Below are positions 29,856 through 41,921 of a stretch of DNA of 64,000 bases, one piece after another. The position numbers were made by a program, and so were the translations under genes. Location: positions 746,501-810,500 of the forward strand of contig OY101125.1 in the NCBI GenBank assembly GCA_956465555.1, given 5' to 3'. Position 1 is the first letter of the stretch. Each line of letters begins with the position of its first letter. A model generated the notes under the pieces. It had not been told where the DNA came from, did no database searches, and saw nothing but the letters and a program-made list of their open reading frames with translations. Source of the DNA: Nitzschia sp. pyKryTriq1 (lineage: Eukaryota; Bacillariophyta; Bacillariophyceae; Bacillariales; Bacillariaceae).

Positions 29856-30873
29856 GGTAAAATAGCTGAAACTAAGCAATGTGGGATACTTTCTGTCTGC
29901 GTTTGTAAGCGATAGCTGGATAGCAAGGTATCGAAGTCTATGCTACTACTAGCTAGTAGTAGTAGTTGTTGTTGTTGTTGATTAATGCAAGGAAGGTCAA
30001 AAGAACCCACCAGCACAAAAAGATCGAGAAAGATATCGGATTTGTGGTTTGTGGTGTCATCGTCGCGGCTTTCGGCTTCTCGTCGTCCACGAACCCGCGC
30101 GCGCAGCCAAAAGATCGCGACATACAGTATCCAGATCTCAGACGGAAACAACACACCGAATATTACAGAGAAACATACACTTCTCCGCCCGCCCGCGCGA
30201 GCAAGCATGGCACACGTCGCAACAGTCAGAAAACATAAGTTCTGGGTTGGTCGGCCGACGCGCCTCACTGCCAATGATCAACAAGACCCATGTATAAATG
30301 TATTGGCATTGTTTGACTGGCACGCTTTTCAGTAATAATTTTACGTACTTTTCCACGAGAATGGGAAATACCGCTCTGATGCGACACACACACGACATCT
30401 ATTTAGGAGTCACACTATATGCCCTTGGGATGGCAGTTAGGCGCCAGCTTCTGAGAGCCTTTTTTGCGTGAATGTTTTCTTTCGGTCGTTCGTTGGGTTT
30501 TGCGTTGTTGTTTGTTGCTTGCTTGCTTGCTTCCTTGCTTGCGGCGAATGAATGAACGCTGCTATCGAGGCGTCTTTCAAGAAAGAAAGCTCTGTGTTGA
30601 AGAATAATCATCTCCGACCCTGTTGTTCAATTCAACTTTTAAGCAGTTTAATCATCTGCACTTGCTTCTTAGAGTTTCATTGACAAGGTCGTTTCCATTT
30701 TCTACTTTCGGGACGCAAGGTTGTCACGCGGCATAAGCACGTATCGACCACTGAGTGTTGGTGACGAATAGCACTTCGTTTTTCTTCTTCTGTTGCCAAC
30801 TCTTGGCAAGCGCTCTTCCCTGCCAGCTACATACAACATTCGTAAATAACTAAACTCAACACAATACAACACA
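29856..30873. other. Intergenic, divergent promoters
   Basis: Contains TAGTAGTAGTAGTTGTTGTTGTTG at 29954-29979 and a GCTTGCTTGCTTGC run at about 30520. Short frames on both strands do not resemble proteins. No RNA gene was recognised. Confidence 0.5.
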
Positions 30874-31846
30874 ATGGTGGCACCCTCGATATGTGGAACA
30901 TTTCTGGCGGACAAGAGGTCGATGGTGGCGTTCACGTGGAGTATCGCCAACGTCTTGACAACGTTTGCCTTTTTCACCGGAATTGCGCTGATAATACAAA
31001 TTCACTCTCATTACCGTCGAATGGAACGATATTATGAGTCAGACGACTGGATTTCTCAATTCTATACTAATGATGACGATGGGAACGACGGCGGAGAGGG
31101 CCAGGGTGCTGGATCACACGATCAGCAGGAGGAGTATGAAGAACAGCAGAAAGCCTTGCTGCTGCTCTCCACCATGTCGGCGCGGTCCATGACCTTTGTG
31201 GCTGTATATACCATGCTGTTAGCAACGGCGCTATCGCTATATGGATCAACGGCAATTGTGGGATTCACATCACTACGGGGAGTCTATATTGCACCATGTT
31301 TCTCGTCCGGCTCGGACAAAATGCGAGTCGGCATCTTTGGCGGGGCGATTGTGGTTTTCGCCAATCTCTTGCTGGTTTGCGCCGTAATTCTTGGAGAAGT
31401 CCGGGTAAGTACGAGCAGAAATTTGCATCATTGTGTTCGTGTGGCGTGTTTTGGTCTACTGGTATACTCATCATCTCTTGTTCATATTCTTCCGGCTCCG
31501 CTTCGCTTCGCTGTTGCTGCTCTTTTGTCAGGTGGAGGACTATCGAAGGGATCGAGAGGGCGGCGACCGGGACGAAAAGGAACCTTATCAGGTGGAGCGA
31601 ATAGCGACAGTTCTTGCAGTGGCATGCATGTTTTTATCAGCTCTCTATACAATCTTTGCAGTGCTCTTGTTCTTGTGCTATGCGAGTGACGACGTGATGG
31701 GTGATGATGTGCAATCGGATGTGGCCAATTCTCATGCCAAGACACCATTAGTGTCAGTAACGGGGGCAGTATCGACAGACCAGCGGCAACTGGATAGTCC
31801 AGGGTTCATCACGATGGAGAATTCCTCGCAGGGGACGTCGGCATAA
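30874..31846 (+). CDS. Four-span membrane protein, two exons
   Basis: Exon 1 is 30874-31404 and exon 2 is 31532-31846; the 127-bp intron has donor GTAAGT and acceptor TTTTGTCAG, phase 0, giving 281 residues. Four hydrophobic spans were seen: FTWSIANVLTTFAFFTGIAL, FVAVYTMLLATALSLYGSTA, VGIFGGAIVVFANLLLVCAV and ATVLAVACMFLSALYTIFAV. The loop between spans 1 and 2 is acidic and Gln/Glu-rich; that between 3 and 4 is highly charged (DYRRDREGGDRDEKE). The topology resembles tetraspan or MARVEL-type proteins, but no signature was recognised. Reading through the intron would end in a different, less hydrophobic tail. Confidence 0.75.
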
Positions 31847-32416
31847 CATAAGTTCTGTTTGGAGTTGATTGATTGATTGACCGCGTACGGTACCTACTGA
31901 CGACTGTCTCGGTCAGTACGAGTACTGTACCACGTATCACACATACATCATCTCCAGTGAGCGATTTTTCATCATAGAATAATTTTACTGACACCGGGCC
32001 AACTGTAGAAAACCTTCAAACATCGATCGATGGAATGACTTGCCATGCATGTTCGTACTTTGGATTAGCGTCGTACCTACGTCGAAGTGTTTAGCTGGTC
32101 TTTGAATACACCAACACTTTGGACTACAATCGGTAGTAGCAGGCTACCAACAACTACACTACTCGTACAAAAAGACTTGATGCCAGTGCGCACTACTATC
32201 TATGAAGGTGCTGACCGACTACAGTATGACACTCTCCTTACTGCTTCCAAACAAAACAGCACCGGTATTGAGATTTGATTTGATTTGATTTGATTTGATT
32301 CAATCCAATCCAATACGGGTGTGCCAAGGGATTTCCGACACAAAGTCCACGACGGAGACTTTCGAAAATGATGATATGAAACATTGAATGACGACAACGA
32401 TCGTGCAAGGGCAAGT
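31847..32416. other. Intergenic with (GATTT)n repeat
   Basis: Convergent 3' regions. A run of GATTT units (about six) at 32272-32301 is followed by the near-inverse CAATCCAATCCAAT. ATTGATTGATTGA occurs near 31867. No gene was seen. Confidence 0.5.
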
Positions 32417-32911
32417 CTACAATTCTTCTTTGACCAGACCATACTTCTTGAGCAGTCCCGTAAAGTCCGACTTGATCTTTTCCTTGTTGATGAAATATCG
32501 AGCCGACTCGAATTCTTGGACCTTGGCTATTGCGGCAGCAAGCTCCGCCTCCATCTCCAAAAGCTTATTGGCACTAGCAGCTTCCATTCCAGCGGCGCTC
32601 GCTTTGATGGCTTCAGCCTCCGCCTTGGCAGTCGCCACCACACTTTCCATCGACGCCAACTGTCCCTTCAAGCTCGTGACTTCCGACGCAGCAGTCACGG
32701 ATGCTGCTTGTGCTTGCTCTAGAGCCGCCTTCAATGGCGATAGCTGTCCTTCCAGCTCTGCCTTTTCTTGGTTGACAAGCCGGGTTGCTTCGGCCACTTG
32801 AGAAGCGCAAACTTCGTCACAGCTAATCTCCGCCTCCCCCTCTTGGGCGGCAGCGAAGACGGCGATGAAAGCAAAAAATAGGACAAAGAAGAATTGTCGT
32901 GCGAACTTCAT
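32417..32911 (-). CDS. Secreted coiled-coil protein, 164 aa
   Basis: ATG at 32911. The signal peptide is MKFARQFFFVLFFAFIAVFA, with cleavage likely after AAA. Two cysteines (SCDEVCASQ) could form a disulfide. The rest is an Ala/Glu-rich coiled coil (EKAELEGQLSPLKAALEQAQ, AAIAKVQEFESARYF) ending DFTGLLKKYGLVKEEL. No ER-retention KDEL is present. It is probably secreted or in the secretory pathway; function unknown. Confidence 0.75.
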   Translation of the reverse strand: MKFARQFFFVLFFAFIAVFAAAQEGEAEISCDEVCASQVAEATRLVNQEKAELEGQLSPLKAALEQAQAASVTAASEVTSLKGQLASMESVVATAKAEAEAIKASAAGMEAASANKLLEMEAELAAAIAKVQEFESARYFINKEKIKSDFTGLLKKYGLVKEEL

Positions 32912-33629
32912 GATATTGTCTGTCTGTATTGCTATTGGAGTATATGTGAATACTGCTGGCTCGGGGTAATGCTAGCTGGCAGTACACGTTGAGAACGATG
33001 AATGAATGAATGAATGAATATGGAGAAAAGATAGAAGATCTTTGCATGACATTTACGACTGCGACTGCGACCGATGCATGGTATTGCATGTGGCCATCAT
33101 TTTTGAGCGATCTCGCGTGTTTCGCCGCGTGGAAACTTGCTTGGTGGAAAGGACAAAGAATGTTCGTTTGTTATTCCCTCTTCGTGAAAACGACTTCCTC
33201 GACTCAAAGGCGTTCTCACTCCCGCCATGGACCAATAATTACTAATTGGTGAATGCACTCCCCAGCGATCCGTTCGGAGAAAGCTGATTGGCTAGTAGAC
33301 TATCGTTATGACATACGCACCGGTACTGTAACGGTACAGTACCACCATTATTGACGCCGGCCATCTGCTGCACGAGATGAGGAATGCAGAGAGAGACATC
33401 AAATACTGTAATAATAAAACAAGAGGAGGGGAGGAGGGAGGAGGAGTGAGTCGTCGCATGTACGGTACCAGTACCAGGTACCGGTACCGTATGTTGTCAA
33501 AGTTGCACAGAACACGGAACCGCTTCAACATAACATTGTAAGGATTCTTCATTCTTCGCTCGACGCTCGCATCGATGAACATTGAACATTATTGCTCTCT
33601 GCTACGATAACGTAAAAGGCCATAGCAAC
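32912..33629. other. Intergenic with GTAC-rich tract
   Basis: Contains GAATGAATGAATGAATGAAT at 33000 and GTAC/TACCGGTAC clusters at 33318-33346 and 33460-33492, plus a GGAGGGGAGGAGGGAGGAGG purine run near 33425. Short frames here do not resemble proteins. Confidence 0.5.
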
Positions 33630-34604
33630 ATGGTGATTAGCTTTACAAGTAGTACATCGTCCATCCTCCGAGAATTGCCCGATGTTTCGGACAAGCACCA
33701 CCGAGCACCAACGAGCAAAGTCTTTCATGCCGAAGAATTCCTCCACAGCGCCCGCGAACGGGCACGGAGCTCCTTGACATCTTTCCTGGATGACGCCTCT
33801 GAAACTGCGGTCAACATTCAGGAACTCTCTTATCTACTTCGAACGACCCGGGCATTGATTACCATGAACACGGGAATTTGGGAACGGTGTAAGGCAAATC
33901 GAAGTGAAACGTTTGAGGGTGTCCTCGCTTTTTCGCGCGTCTCCATCCCTCAAGTCAAGACTACAGCAGACACTAAGACAATAACCTTTCAAATCGAAAC
34001 GGCAGTGACATCGAAAGACTTTGGTGCCCCGCCACCATTACCTCGAGAGCTTTCCGAACTCTTGGCAGTCCCACTCCTTCGTCCTCAAGAAACCGAAACC
34101 TTTAGAAGTGGTACACTAACGGGCTTTCCCGATTACGCCACATACCTCGATATGGCGACATTGTTGCGAGACGAAGCTCTGGTGCCCTTTCTTGTGAAAT
34201 TAAAAGATCATGTCGAAAACGTTCATGTATTTTTGGGGAGTATCGAAGCGTGGCTCATGGATCCGTTATGTCAAGTGCAGTTTCTAGAAGATACATTCGA
34301 CGCAGTGTCTCAGAACCAAGTCGACCTTCCCCAGCTACCCGATTTGATTGCACCATGTGCAGAGAATGGGGGCGACCGGAAATGTTGTACCTTTCGTCAT
34401 CCTGATTCCAGCCTTTGTCTCCGTTGCAAGAAACCCTACAAGGCTCACCACCGTGGGATGAGCCGTCACGGGACCATCACTCATATTTGTGATTATCATT
34501 CTCGAAATGTCGGTTCATTTCCCAAGCCAATTGACAATGCTGCGATTCAGATAGTTGTATGTCGACCCTGCTGTCACGCTGATGGGTGTATAGTACCTTA
34601 CTAG
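33630..34604 (+). CDS. Hypothetical protein with Cys/His-rich C-terminus, 324 aa
   Basis: The first ATG of the frame is at 33630. The body is a soluble helical region (ILRELPDVSDKHHRAPTSKV; ELSYLLRTTRALITMNTGIW). The last 75 residues contain many Cys and His in pairs (DRKCCTFRHPDSSLCLRCKK, HICDYHSR, CRPCCHADGC), probably binding zinc, though the spacing matches no finger I can name. The stop is directly followed by the CTACTACTAG repeat. Confidence 0.6.
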   Translation: MVISFTSSTSSILRELPDVSDKHHRAPTSKVFHAEEFLHSARERARSSLTSFLDDASETAVNIQELSYLLRTTRALITMNTGIWERCKANRSETFEGVLAFSRVSIPQVKTTADTKTITFQIETAVTSKDFGAPPPLPRELSELLAVPLLRPQETETFRSGTLTGFPDYATYLDMATLLRDEALVPFLVKLKDHVENVHVFLGSIEAWLMDPLCQVQFLEDTFDAVSQNQVDLPQLPDLIAPCAENGGDRKCCTFRHPDSSLCLRCKKPYKAHHRGMSRHGTITHICDYHSRNVGSFPKPIDNAAIQIVVCRPCCHADGCIVPY

Positions 34605-34687
34605 AGCTACTACTAGTAGCTACTACTAGCTACTACTAGCTACTACTAGCTACTACTAGCTACTACTAGCTACTACTAGCTACTAGC
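34603..34687. repeat. CTACTACTAG microsatellite
   Basis: About seven copies of the 10-bp unit CTACTACTAG, directly adjacent to the 3' end of the Penelope-like copy that starts at 34688. Confidence 0.85.
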
Positions 34688-35033
34688 TATATCATAAAGC
34701 AGCGAAAAAGTGCACTGTCTAATTTAGTTGCTACCTTGACGGTTGAGAGCAATTAATCTCTCTCCCGCCGGAACGATACCATCCACGCCGCAGACAGTCC
34801 AATTGATTGACTCAATGGACTCTTTTCACCCTTACGGGATCATCAGCGCTAATCTGCACATCTCAAGAGACGATGGAACCTAGTCCTATGCTTGCAGCCT
34901 TCCTCGACCTCAATAATTGAGTTGAGTAGTAGCTCGGGCTGTTCCCAGTGGGCACGTAGAATTGCAAGCTTCTCTTCCATGCATAACTGGCAACGTAGGA
35001 CTCCGAACGTCTTCATACAACTAATTGCTTTCT
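34688..35033 (-). mobile_element. Penelope-like element 3' end (fossil)
   Basis: Read on the - strand, it encodes the conserved end of a GIY-YIG-type retroelement endonuclease (SCMKTFGVLRCQLCMEEKLA; GCKHRTRFHRLLRC) followed by a 3' UTR ending in the shared terminus (CAGTGCACTTTTTCGCTGC). The 5' part is missing. It is a broken, 5'-truncated copy of the family also seen at 56078 and 60605. Confidence 0.7.
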
Positions 35034-35397
35034 ACCGGTACTCTACCGGTAGACTACGTACTGTAGTGCACCGGCATCTGAATACTGAACGAAAAAGGCC
35101 TAAACTTGAAATTGGTCATCTTCTGTGCTCAAGAGTCATCGTCGTCGTAGGAAGATTACGAGTGCCAAAGTGGAAGGCCATTTTCAGGGACACGAACGCG
35201 ACCCTGATTTCGCCATTTTTTTCGCGGGAACAAACCAGATTGACTCCCGAACCCTTCCCGCCACATTCTTCCACCTTCCCAAAACGACACTGCGACCCTG
35301 CGTTTATTTCAACAACAACTATCAGAAACAACCCCAGAAAGAGCATCATAATTAATCATACATCACCCATTCTACATTCGACCTGCCTCTCTCCACC
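35034..35397. other. Intergenic, promoter of the first sulfotransferase
   Basis: Short TACCGGTA motifs at about 35034-35052. No gene was seen. An open frame from 34892 partly overlaps the retroelement and is not protein-like. Confidence 0.4.
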
Positions 35398-36540
35398 ATG
35401 TCACGGCAACGCACTTTCTTTGCCTCAATCCTGGCAACATCGTGTCTAATCGTTATCATTTTGACATGTTGTAGGTCGCAGAAAAAGCCCAATACGATGC
35501 CTCCCCAACCAACGCCTCCTACTAGCACTACTCGTACCACCAGCACGGAAGCCGCCCAACGCGCGCTGGTGACTTGGAGTAAAGACGAAGAAGAAGCTTT
35601 GATTGCAGAAATTCGAGAAAAGCTCAAGCCACATCCATACCTTGTGGGCGAGAACAATGTGTTGGAACCGCACCAGTTTTTGCACCTTCATCACATGAAA
35701 ACAGGCGGAACCTCCATCGACCATCTTCTCCGGTGCGGCCGAGAGCGCTTGGCGAAAGACTTTGGGAGCTCCATGCAGCATTACTCGATCCATGAATGCG
35801 CCCGTGGCATGTTCAAACGTTGCATTTCCGATTCGAATGATCCCTGTCGACATGAAATGGACAACGCGGCGAGCATGAGCTTTTGCTCGGCTCTCAAACA
35901 CTTGAATCTTCTTGGATGGGGCGACAATGAACGAATCAAGGCAATTACAATGCTTCGACATCCTGTCGAACGAGTGTGGTCTATGTACCGCTTTGAAACT
36001 AAGCTGTGCTACAAGTGCAAGAACCTGACGGATATTTACGACTTGCTTGACTCTGGGGACGCACCGTTTATGGACTCGTTATGCATAGCTCAGTTACAAA
36101 ACCACGAGACTGCTAACCTTTTGACATCGGATTGGCCAGAAGATTCCTCTGACGATCAAATTGTAGCAGAGGCTATAAAAAATCTGAAATCATTCTTCAC
36201 TCTGGTCGGTTTGACAGAGGAGTTGACTTTGACTGCACAGATGTTGGGCACTGCGTTCCCTTGGCTCAACAAAACCATGGAAGGTACGAAGACACGGTGT
36301 TCGCTGCCTCATAAGAATAGCTCGCCCGATAACAATCACTGTATCAAGAATGAACGAACAGACGGTAAACCAGGCATCCTTACCACGCACTGGGATTTAC
36401 CGGACCATCCCGATGAAAAAACACGCAAGGCCATAGAAGCTCACAACCAACTGGACCTGAGAGTATACGAAGCAGCTGTCCAATACTTTGAACTTCAAAA
36501 ACGAGCTTTCGAAGAGAACGAGGAGGCCTCTCGAAGATGA
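35398..36540 (+). CDS. Golgi-type sulfotransferase-like protein (copy 1)
   Basis: Single exon, 380 residues, with CACCATGTC context. A type II signal anchor (FFASILATSCLIVIILTCC) precedes a Pro/Thr-rich stem. The catalytic region has a 5'-phosphosulfate-binding loop, FLHLHHMKTGGTSIDHLLRC, and a 3'-phosphate motif, ITMLRHPVERVWSMYRFETK, as in PAPS-dependent carbohydrate sulfotransferases (family knowledge). Conserved cysteines (SIHECARGMFKRC; KLCYKCKNL) suggest luminal disulfides. The end is HWDLPDHPDEKTRKAIEAHN and a helix. The acceptor is unknown, perhaps wall or mucilage polysaccharide. Its paralogue is at 47393, on the far side of the AAA/TPR pair. Confidence 0.82.
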   Translation: MSRQRTFFASILATSCLIVIILTCCRSQKKPNTMPPQPTPPTSTTRTTSTEAAQRALVTWSKDEEEALIAEIREKLKPHPYLVGENNVLEPHQFLHLHHMKTGGTSIDHLLRCGRERLAKDFGSSMQHYSIHECARGMFKRCISDSNDPCRHEMDNAASMSFCSALKHLNLLGWGDNERIKAITMLRHPVERVWSMYRFETKLCYKCKNLTDIYDLLDSGDAPFMDSLCIAQLQNHETANLLTSDWPEDSSDDQIVAEAIKNLKSFFTLVGLTEELTLTAQMLGTAFPWLNKTMEGTKTRCSLPHKNSSPDNNHCIKNERTDGKPGILTTHWDLPDHPDEKTRKAIEAHNQLDLRVYEAAVQYFELQKRAFEENEEASRR

Positions 36541-37808
36541 CACCATAGAAGAAAATAGAGCAATCAATCAAAAACTTCATATCATGATTTATTTCAGAAA
36601 ATACATCTTGTACAACGAGGAATAAAAAAAGACATACGGCGCAGGTCCTGATTTCTTTTTCGCTATTTTACTACGAGTACAGTACTCGTAGCTACTGCCT
36701 TGATTCGCCACGCCAGATGAAAGTCCAGAGATTGACTCAGCGGACTCATTTACTGGGCTGTCATCCCATTCATCATTCCTCATGATGTACGCGATACCAA
36801 ATTTATCGACGTTTTATGGAGAATTTCTGACAGATTCACACTATGAATATCTTCCACGATGAAGATAGAAGTAATCGCCCCAACCGTATAAATCTTGATC
36901 CCGCAAGATTGTTTGTTATAATCATCTTTTGCCGTAGTTAGGGAATCTCGTTTGTTGGGTAGCAATATAGAATCTTCAGATCTTCCTCTTGAGTGATGAC
37001 TACCATGTTGCTGTTTTGTGTGTTGCAGAAGAGCTGATATGAACTTGTAGAGTGGAGTGAAGACGAAGATTTTAGTGAAGAAGAAGATTTTAGTAATGAG
37101 TAAAGAGAAATTTGCCACCGACAACCAACACCCCACAGCAGACTCCATCAGTACCGGAGTAGAGGTCTGTCCTCCCATCAGCATTCAGAAGTTGCGGGAT
37201 CTTCCAATAATCGGGCATAGAAACTTCCGGAAACTTCCACCGGAGAACCTGCATGCGGAGAACATCCTTGCAAGAAACTTCAGAACCCTAGCTAGAGGGC
37301 ATTTCGCTGCAGGATAATAGTTGAGACATCAATATATGCCGGTTATGCGTCTGGCCAAAGGCAGGGGGCCCTACTATGGCATACTGTGGAAACCTGGTGT
37401 AGGTATCTCTGTATTCCGCCTATCTACAAGTACCACGTACTCGTACCGGTACCTGGTACCTGGTACAAGTACCGTACGAGTAATACTGTACCTGGTACCC
37501 CTCCCGTCCTTCAGTCGAGGTATTAGTAGAGGATGTACTGTATCATACAGCCACTACTCGTACCCTTGCTACTGCTGCACTCACTATGAATACTACCCGT
37601 AGTTAGTAGTAGAGACTAATGGTACAGTACCGGCAGTAGTTGAGCGAAATCAACGAACTGTACTTGTGTGGTACGGTACCGGTACCCGTTACTCTGATCA
37701 TCTTCACCTTCTACCCTGCCTCTACTCGTACTGGTTACTTCACTTTACTCAGAAGAAGGGACGATTCCTCCCTGAAAGTGTTGCTACCGATATTTTAGAC
37801 AAGCGATC
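36541..37808. other. Intergenic with GTAC-rich tracts and small direct repeats
   Basis: Frames at 36589-36783 and 36780-37184 (-) and 37057-37317 (+) have no convincing protein character. GAAGAAGATTTTAGT is repeated at about 37064 and 37080. GTAC/TACCGGTAC tracts lie at 37415-37500 and 37620-37690. The last 110 bp or so before 37809 match the region before 43371, so the AAA/TPR duplication includes its proximal promoter. Confidence 0.5.
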
Positions 37809-40800
37809 ATGACGAACATCGTGGTGGAACCGTCGGCGAGAACTTTTAGAGCAAGATCGAAATGTGCGGATCTAGTGCTGAAAGTTCCGATTCGGATAGC
37901 GGACGACGGCCAAGAAACATCATCCCAATTCCTCAGCAGCGATTTCCGCACCCTCACGGTATCGCAACGGAGTGGTAATTTCAAAGAATCATCAAAGGAT
38001 CTTTGTAGCAGTACCATTTTCTCGAAGGGTTCGCGAACCAGCAGTACCGGTAGGCGTTCTTCCTTTACCATAGATCAATTGCGGTTTTCTGAATTGAAGT
38101 TGCACGGGCGCGCCAAGGAACAGGAAACCCTTCTCACATGCCTGAGGAATGTCAGTGGAACGCCCAGTGACAGTCAAGAATCAGAGTCATCCTCAATCAA
38201 ACAGTTAGTTTTTGTCTCTGGGGTTTCTGGGTCCGGAAAGACAAGATTCACAACGGCGACCCTCATGCAGTTGATACGTCAAACGAACTGCATTTCCGCA
38301 ATGGGGAAATACGACTTGCAATGCAGATCCGAGCCATATCTTGGTTTATCATCGGCTTGCGAAAAGGTTTTCATGGCGATTGCAACACCGGCTACTTCTG
38401 CAACGCCAGCAGAATCATTGAATAAACTCGATTCCTTCCGGAAGGATCTGATGAATGATCTTGGTGACGGTATCAACACTTTGATGCAAATTGTTCCCTC
38501 GATCAAGAAATACATCTTTAAAGACTTCGATCAGGCTGGGTTCGAATCGGAGTCTGAGACTGAAAGTGAGGAATTTGGACGAGGAGGTAACCTGCACGAG
38601 GCAAAGGCCAAATTGAACTTTGTGTTTCGCATGCTCTTCCAGGACATCTGCAAGCATTATGGACCGGTGGTGGTCGCTCTGGATGACTTGCAGTGGGCGG
38701 ATGCTGCTTCATTGGGACTTATTGAAGAGTTGCTTACTTGTCGTGACATTCGAAATTTAATGTTCATCGCTTTATATCGATCTGAAAGTATGGATGAGGC
38801 TTTCTTGGTGTCGAAAACAATCCACGAACTGAAGGAGAAGTCTTCGGAGGGTATGTTTGCTTTGACTGAAATCACGATCGGCAACATCGATGCGGAAGGA
38901 GTCAATGGAATTATCACGGACCTGCTTTCTGTGGACAGCAGTTCAGCCACGAGGGGGCTAGCTGAGCTATGTCTTAGAAGAACAAGCGGCAACGTTTTCT
39001 TCGTTTTGTCGTTTCTGCGGATGCTGAAAGAGTCTGAGTTTTTGGAGTACAATTTTGGTGCAATGCAATGGAGATGGGATGTGTCCAGGATCGAAAGTGA
39101 GACTGTTTCAACTACTAACGTCGTTGTTCTCACACAGAGCAAAATGAACACTCTGAAGCAGGAATATCAAACAATGCTCGTACTTGCTTCCTGTCTTGGG
39201 CACATATTCGAAAAGCAGAAGCTGATTTTTGTTGCTGACGGAAAGTTGAGCGACTCGGAAGATGTTGATCAGATCGTTGACGAATTTCTTACGTGCGCTC
39301 TCGAGGATGGTTTTCTCGAGGGGCCTTTGGGAGGAGAGCTTTTGCAGTATCGATGGACCCACGACAGTATTCAAGAGGCAGCGCTGTCTTTATTGCCAGA
39401 CGATGCTCTGGACGAATTCAAATATGATGTTGGAAAGTCTCTCCTGAAAGAGTTAGAGAGAAAAGAACTCGAGAAGTACATTTTCGTTGTGGTGGAACTT
39501 TTGAATCCACACGCGATTCGAGTGGGCGGACTGAAGGATTCGGAAAAGGAAATCTTGGCAAGCCTCAATCTTTCGGCGGCGAAGCGGTCCAGCAAATTTT
39601 CCGCATTTGCAAGCGCCGCCAAGTTTGCCAAGGTCGGAATTACCATGCTTTCCGAGGGGTACTGGCAGACGCACAGCCAACTTTCGTTGAGCCTGTTCTC
39701 AATAGCTGCTGAGGCCGAGGGCTCGCAGATGCATGAAGATGAAATGAAGAAGTATGGATCGGAGGTTCTAAAGCAGGATCATATTCCACTATTTGACAAA
39801 ATGCGCATCTATCGGGCATACCTGTCATTTTTAGGGCTAGACCAGCAAGGGCGGGCAAAAGAAGCCGTGGAATTGTGCCTTGATGTGCTGGGTCAATTGG
39901 GTTGCCATTTTCCAAGGACTGAGTTCATGCGTACCATGAAATTAATTTCGCATCTCATGAAGCACAAGAGAGAGCTTCCCAAGAGAACAGCCGAGGAAGT
40001 GGCGGGTCTCCCAATTTTGACATCTCGCCGCCTCCGAGAGATCGACAGTATTTTGAACGAGCTTGGCATCTACGCCTATGTAGCCGGTAGGACGATCCTT
40101 AGCGGGCTCTGCACAATGAAGCAAACATCAATGACACTGAAGCACGGAATCCATGATGCTGCTCACGAAGGGTTTTCTTCCTTGGCGCCATTTTTCATGG
40201 TGGCTTTCGGTGATTTAGAGGCGACAGACCGGGTTGCACACTATGCTACCTTGCTGAAGGAACGGGTGCATGGGAGCCGTAGCGTTTCCGGGTTTTGTAT
40301 GATGCAGGGGTCGTTCTCTTTGCCATGGACACACCCCTGGTCTGTTACCTTGAAGGTGTTACTCGAGGGATACGAATGCGGGATGAGAGATGGAGAACTT
40401 CGAAACGCCATCTATGTAAGTGGTGCAGCGGCCGCCTTTTTTGAAATGCGAGATGATTTGCAGTCTGACATATGCTTGTTCAATTCAGTGTATTTCTAGT
40501 TATTTGTGCGTGGAACTTTTCTCAGGTGTTCGACTAGCTACACTCCGACACAATATTGATATATACCTCCGCCACACGACAGAACTGAACACTGGATATC
40601 CATTGACTTTTATTCTGATGCTACAAGGAGCTACCGAGCTTCTTTTGGATAATGATTCCAGTGCCACCAGTAGCGCCACCGATCACGTTCTTGTTAACGC
40701 ATACGAACCCACCGTGAAAGACGACGACTACATGATGGCGATGCTTTACGTGTTCCAAGGATCCGTGTACCATGCTTGGGGGGATTATGATAGAGGCTTG

Positions 40801-41322
40801 GTCCTTGCGTTGAAAACTGGTATTCTCTCGGACAAACTGTTATCACACTCTGCCAACATGCCTTGCATCTTCTATCAAGGGTTTGCTTTTTACGCTTCTG
40901 CTCAAAAGTCTTCACAGATTATGGAGAGACGACGGCTGAAACGTCAAGGAATGAAGCGCCACGATATTTTGAAGGGATGGGTCAAGGGCGGCTGTTGCAA
41001 TGTTGCTCACTACGTCGCTATGCTGGATGCGGAGCTTGCCGTGTTGAATGGAACAAAGAAAGCGGTGGTCGAAGAACTTTACCAAAAGACAATTGTACTT
41101 GCGGCACGAGGTGGCTGGGTCCAGGACGCAGCCACCGCGAACGAGCGGCTTGCCTTATATTTTCAAGATCAAGGTGACACGGTAGATGCTGGTTGGAGGT
41201 TTCAACAAGCAATCGGATACTATGAAGATTGGGGATTTAGAGCGAAGGCAGCTCTTTTGCGCAAAGAAAACATGGATTCGATCGAGAGATGGTCCTCTTC
41301 ACGGAGAGTTTCGTCCTCCTGA
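37809..41322 (+). CDS. AAA-type predicted ATPase with TPR-like region, copy 1
   Basis: Exon 1 is 37809-40415 and exon 2 is 40489-41322 (73-bp intron, donor GTAAGT, acceptor AATTCAG, phase 0), giving 1146 residues. Residues 1-85 are Ser/Thr-rich. An AAA_16-type domain follows: LKLHGRAKEQETLL, Walker A VSGVSGSGKT near 136-144 and Walker B VVALDDLQWAD near 286-296. Residues about 560-1120 are helical TPR-like repeats. This is the core of the large predicted ATPases (COG3899) that elsewhere join an N-terminal Ser/Thr kinase to a C-terminal GAF/histidine-kinase module (family knowledge); neither partner is present here. The role is probably a signalling or STAND-like switch (inference). A second copy lies at 43371-46878. 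Confidence 0.82.
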
Positions 41323-41364
41323 TCATGTTCTAGTATTGGGAATCCCTGCTTTTGATGGATACAA

Positions 41365-41700
41365 TGCTGCCCACTACGTCGCTATGCTGGATGCGGAGCT
41401 TGCCGTGTTGAATGGAACAAAGAAAGCGGTGGTCGAAGAACTTTACCAAAAGACAATTGTACTTGCGGCACGAGGTGGCTGGGTCCAGGACGCAGCCACC
41501 GCGAACGAGCGGCTTGCCTTATATTTTCAAGATCAAGGTGACACGGTAGATGCTGGTTGGAGGTTTCAACAAGCAATCGGATACAATGAAGATTGGGGAT
41601 TTAGAGCGAAGGCAGCTCTCTTGCGCAAAGAAAACATGCATTCGATCGAGAGATGGTCCTCTTCACGGAGAGTTTCGTCCTCCTGATCATGTTCTAGTAT
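41365..41700 (+). pseudogene. Third, partial copy of the AAA/TPR 3' end
   Basis: Positions 41377-41700 repeat 41013-41336 with an offset of 364 bp and only a few changes. It covers the last 100 or so codons of the AAA/TPR gene and its 3' flank and has no upstream gene, so it is a tandem partial duplication rather than a functional unit. Confidence 0.85.
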
Positions 41701-41921
41701 TGAATCCCTGTTTTGGATGGATACGTACGTGTAGTAGTCATCTATTCGCAGAAAGATATTGATCTCCCTTTTTATTTTTCTTATTTTGCTGTGCAGTAGA
41801 CTAGTAGACTACCGGAGCTACGGAACTGCGCTACGATCCCTTTTCGACAATAATTTTTGGCACCTCATCAATCATCACTGTGTTAGGCGGATGGCGAGCA
41901 GAACGGAACTAAGTCCGTACC

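Noticed and set aside
36589-37317. Overlapping small frames on both strands
   Set aside because: No domain, poor composition and no splice logic joining them.
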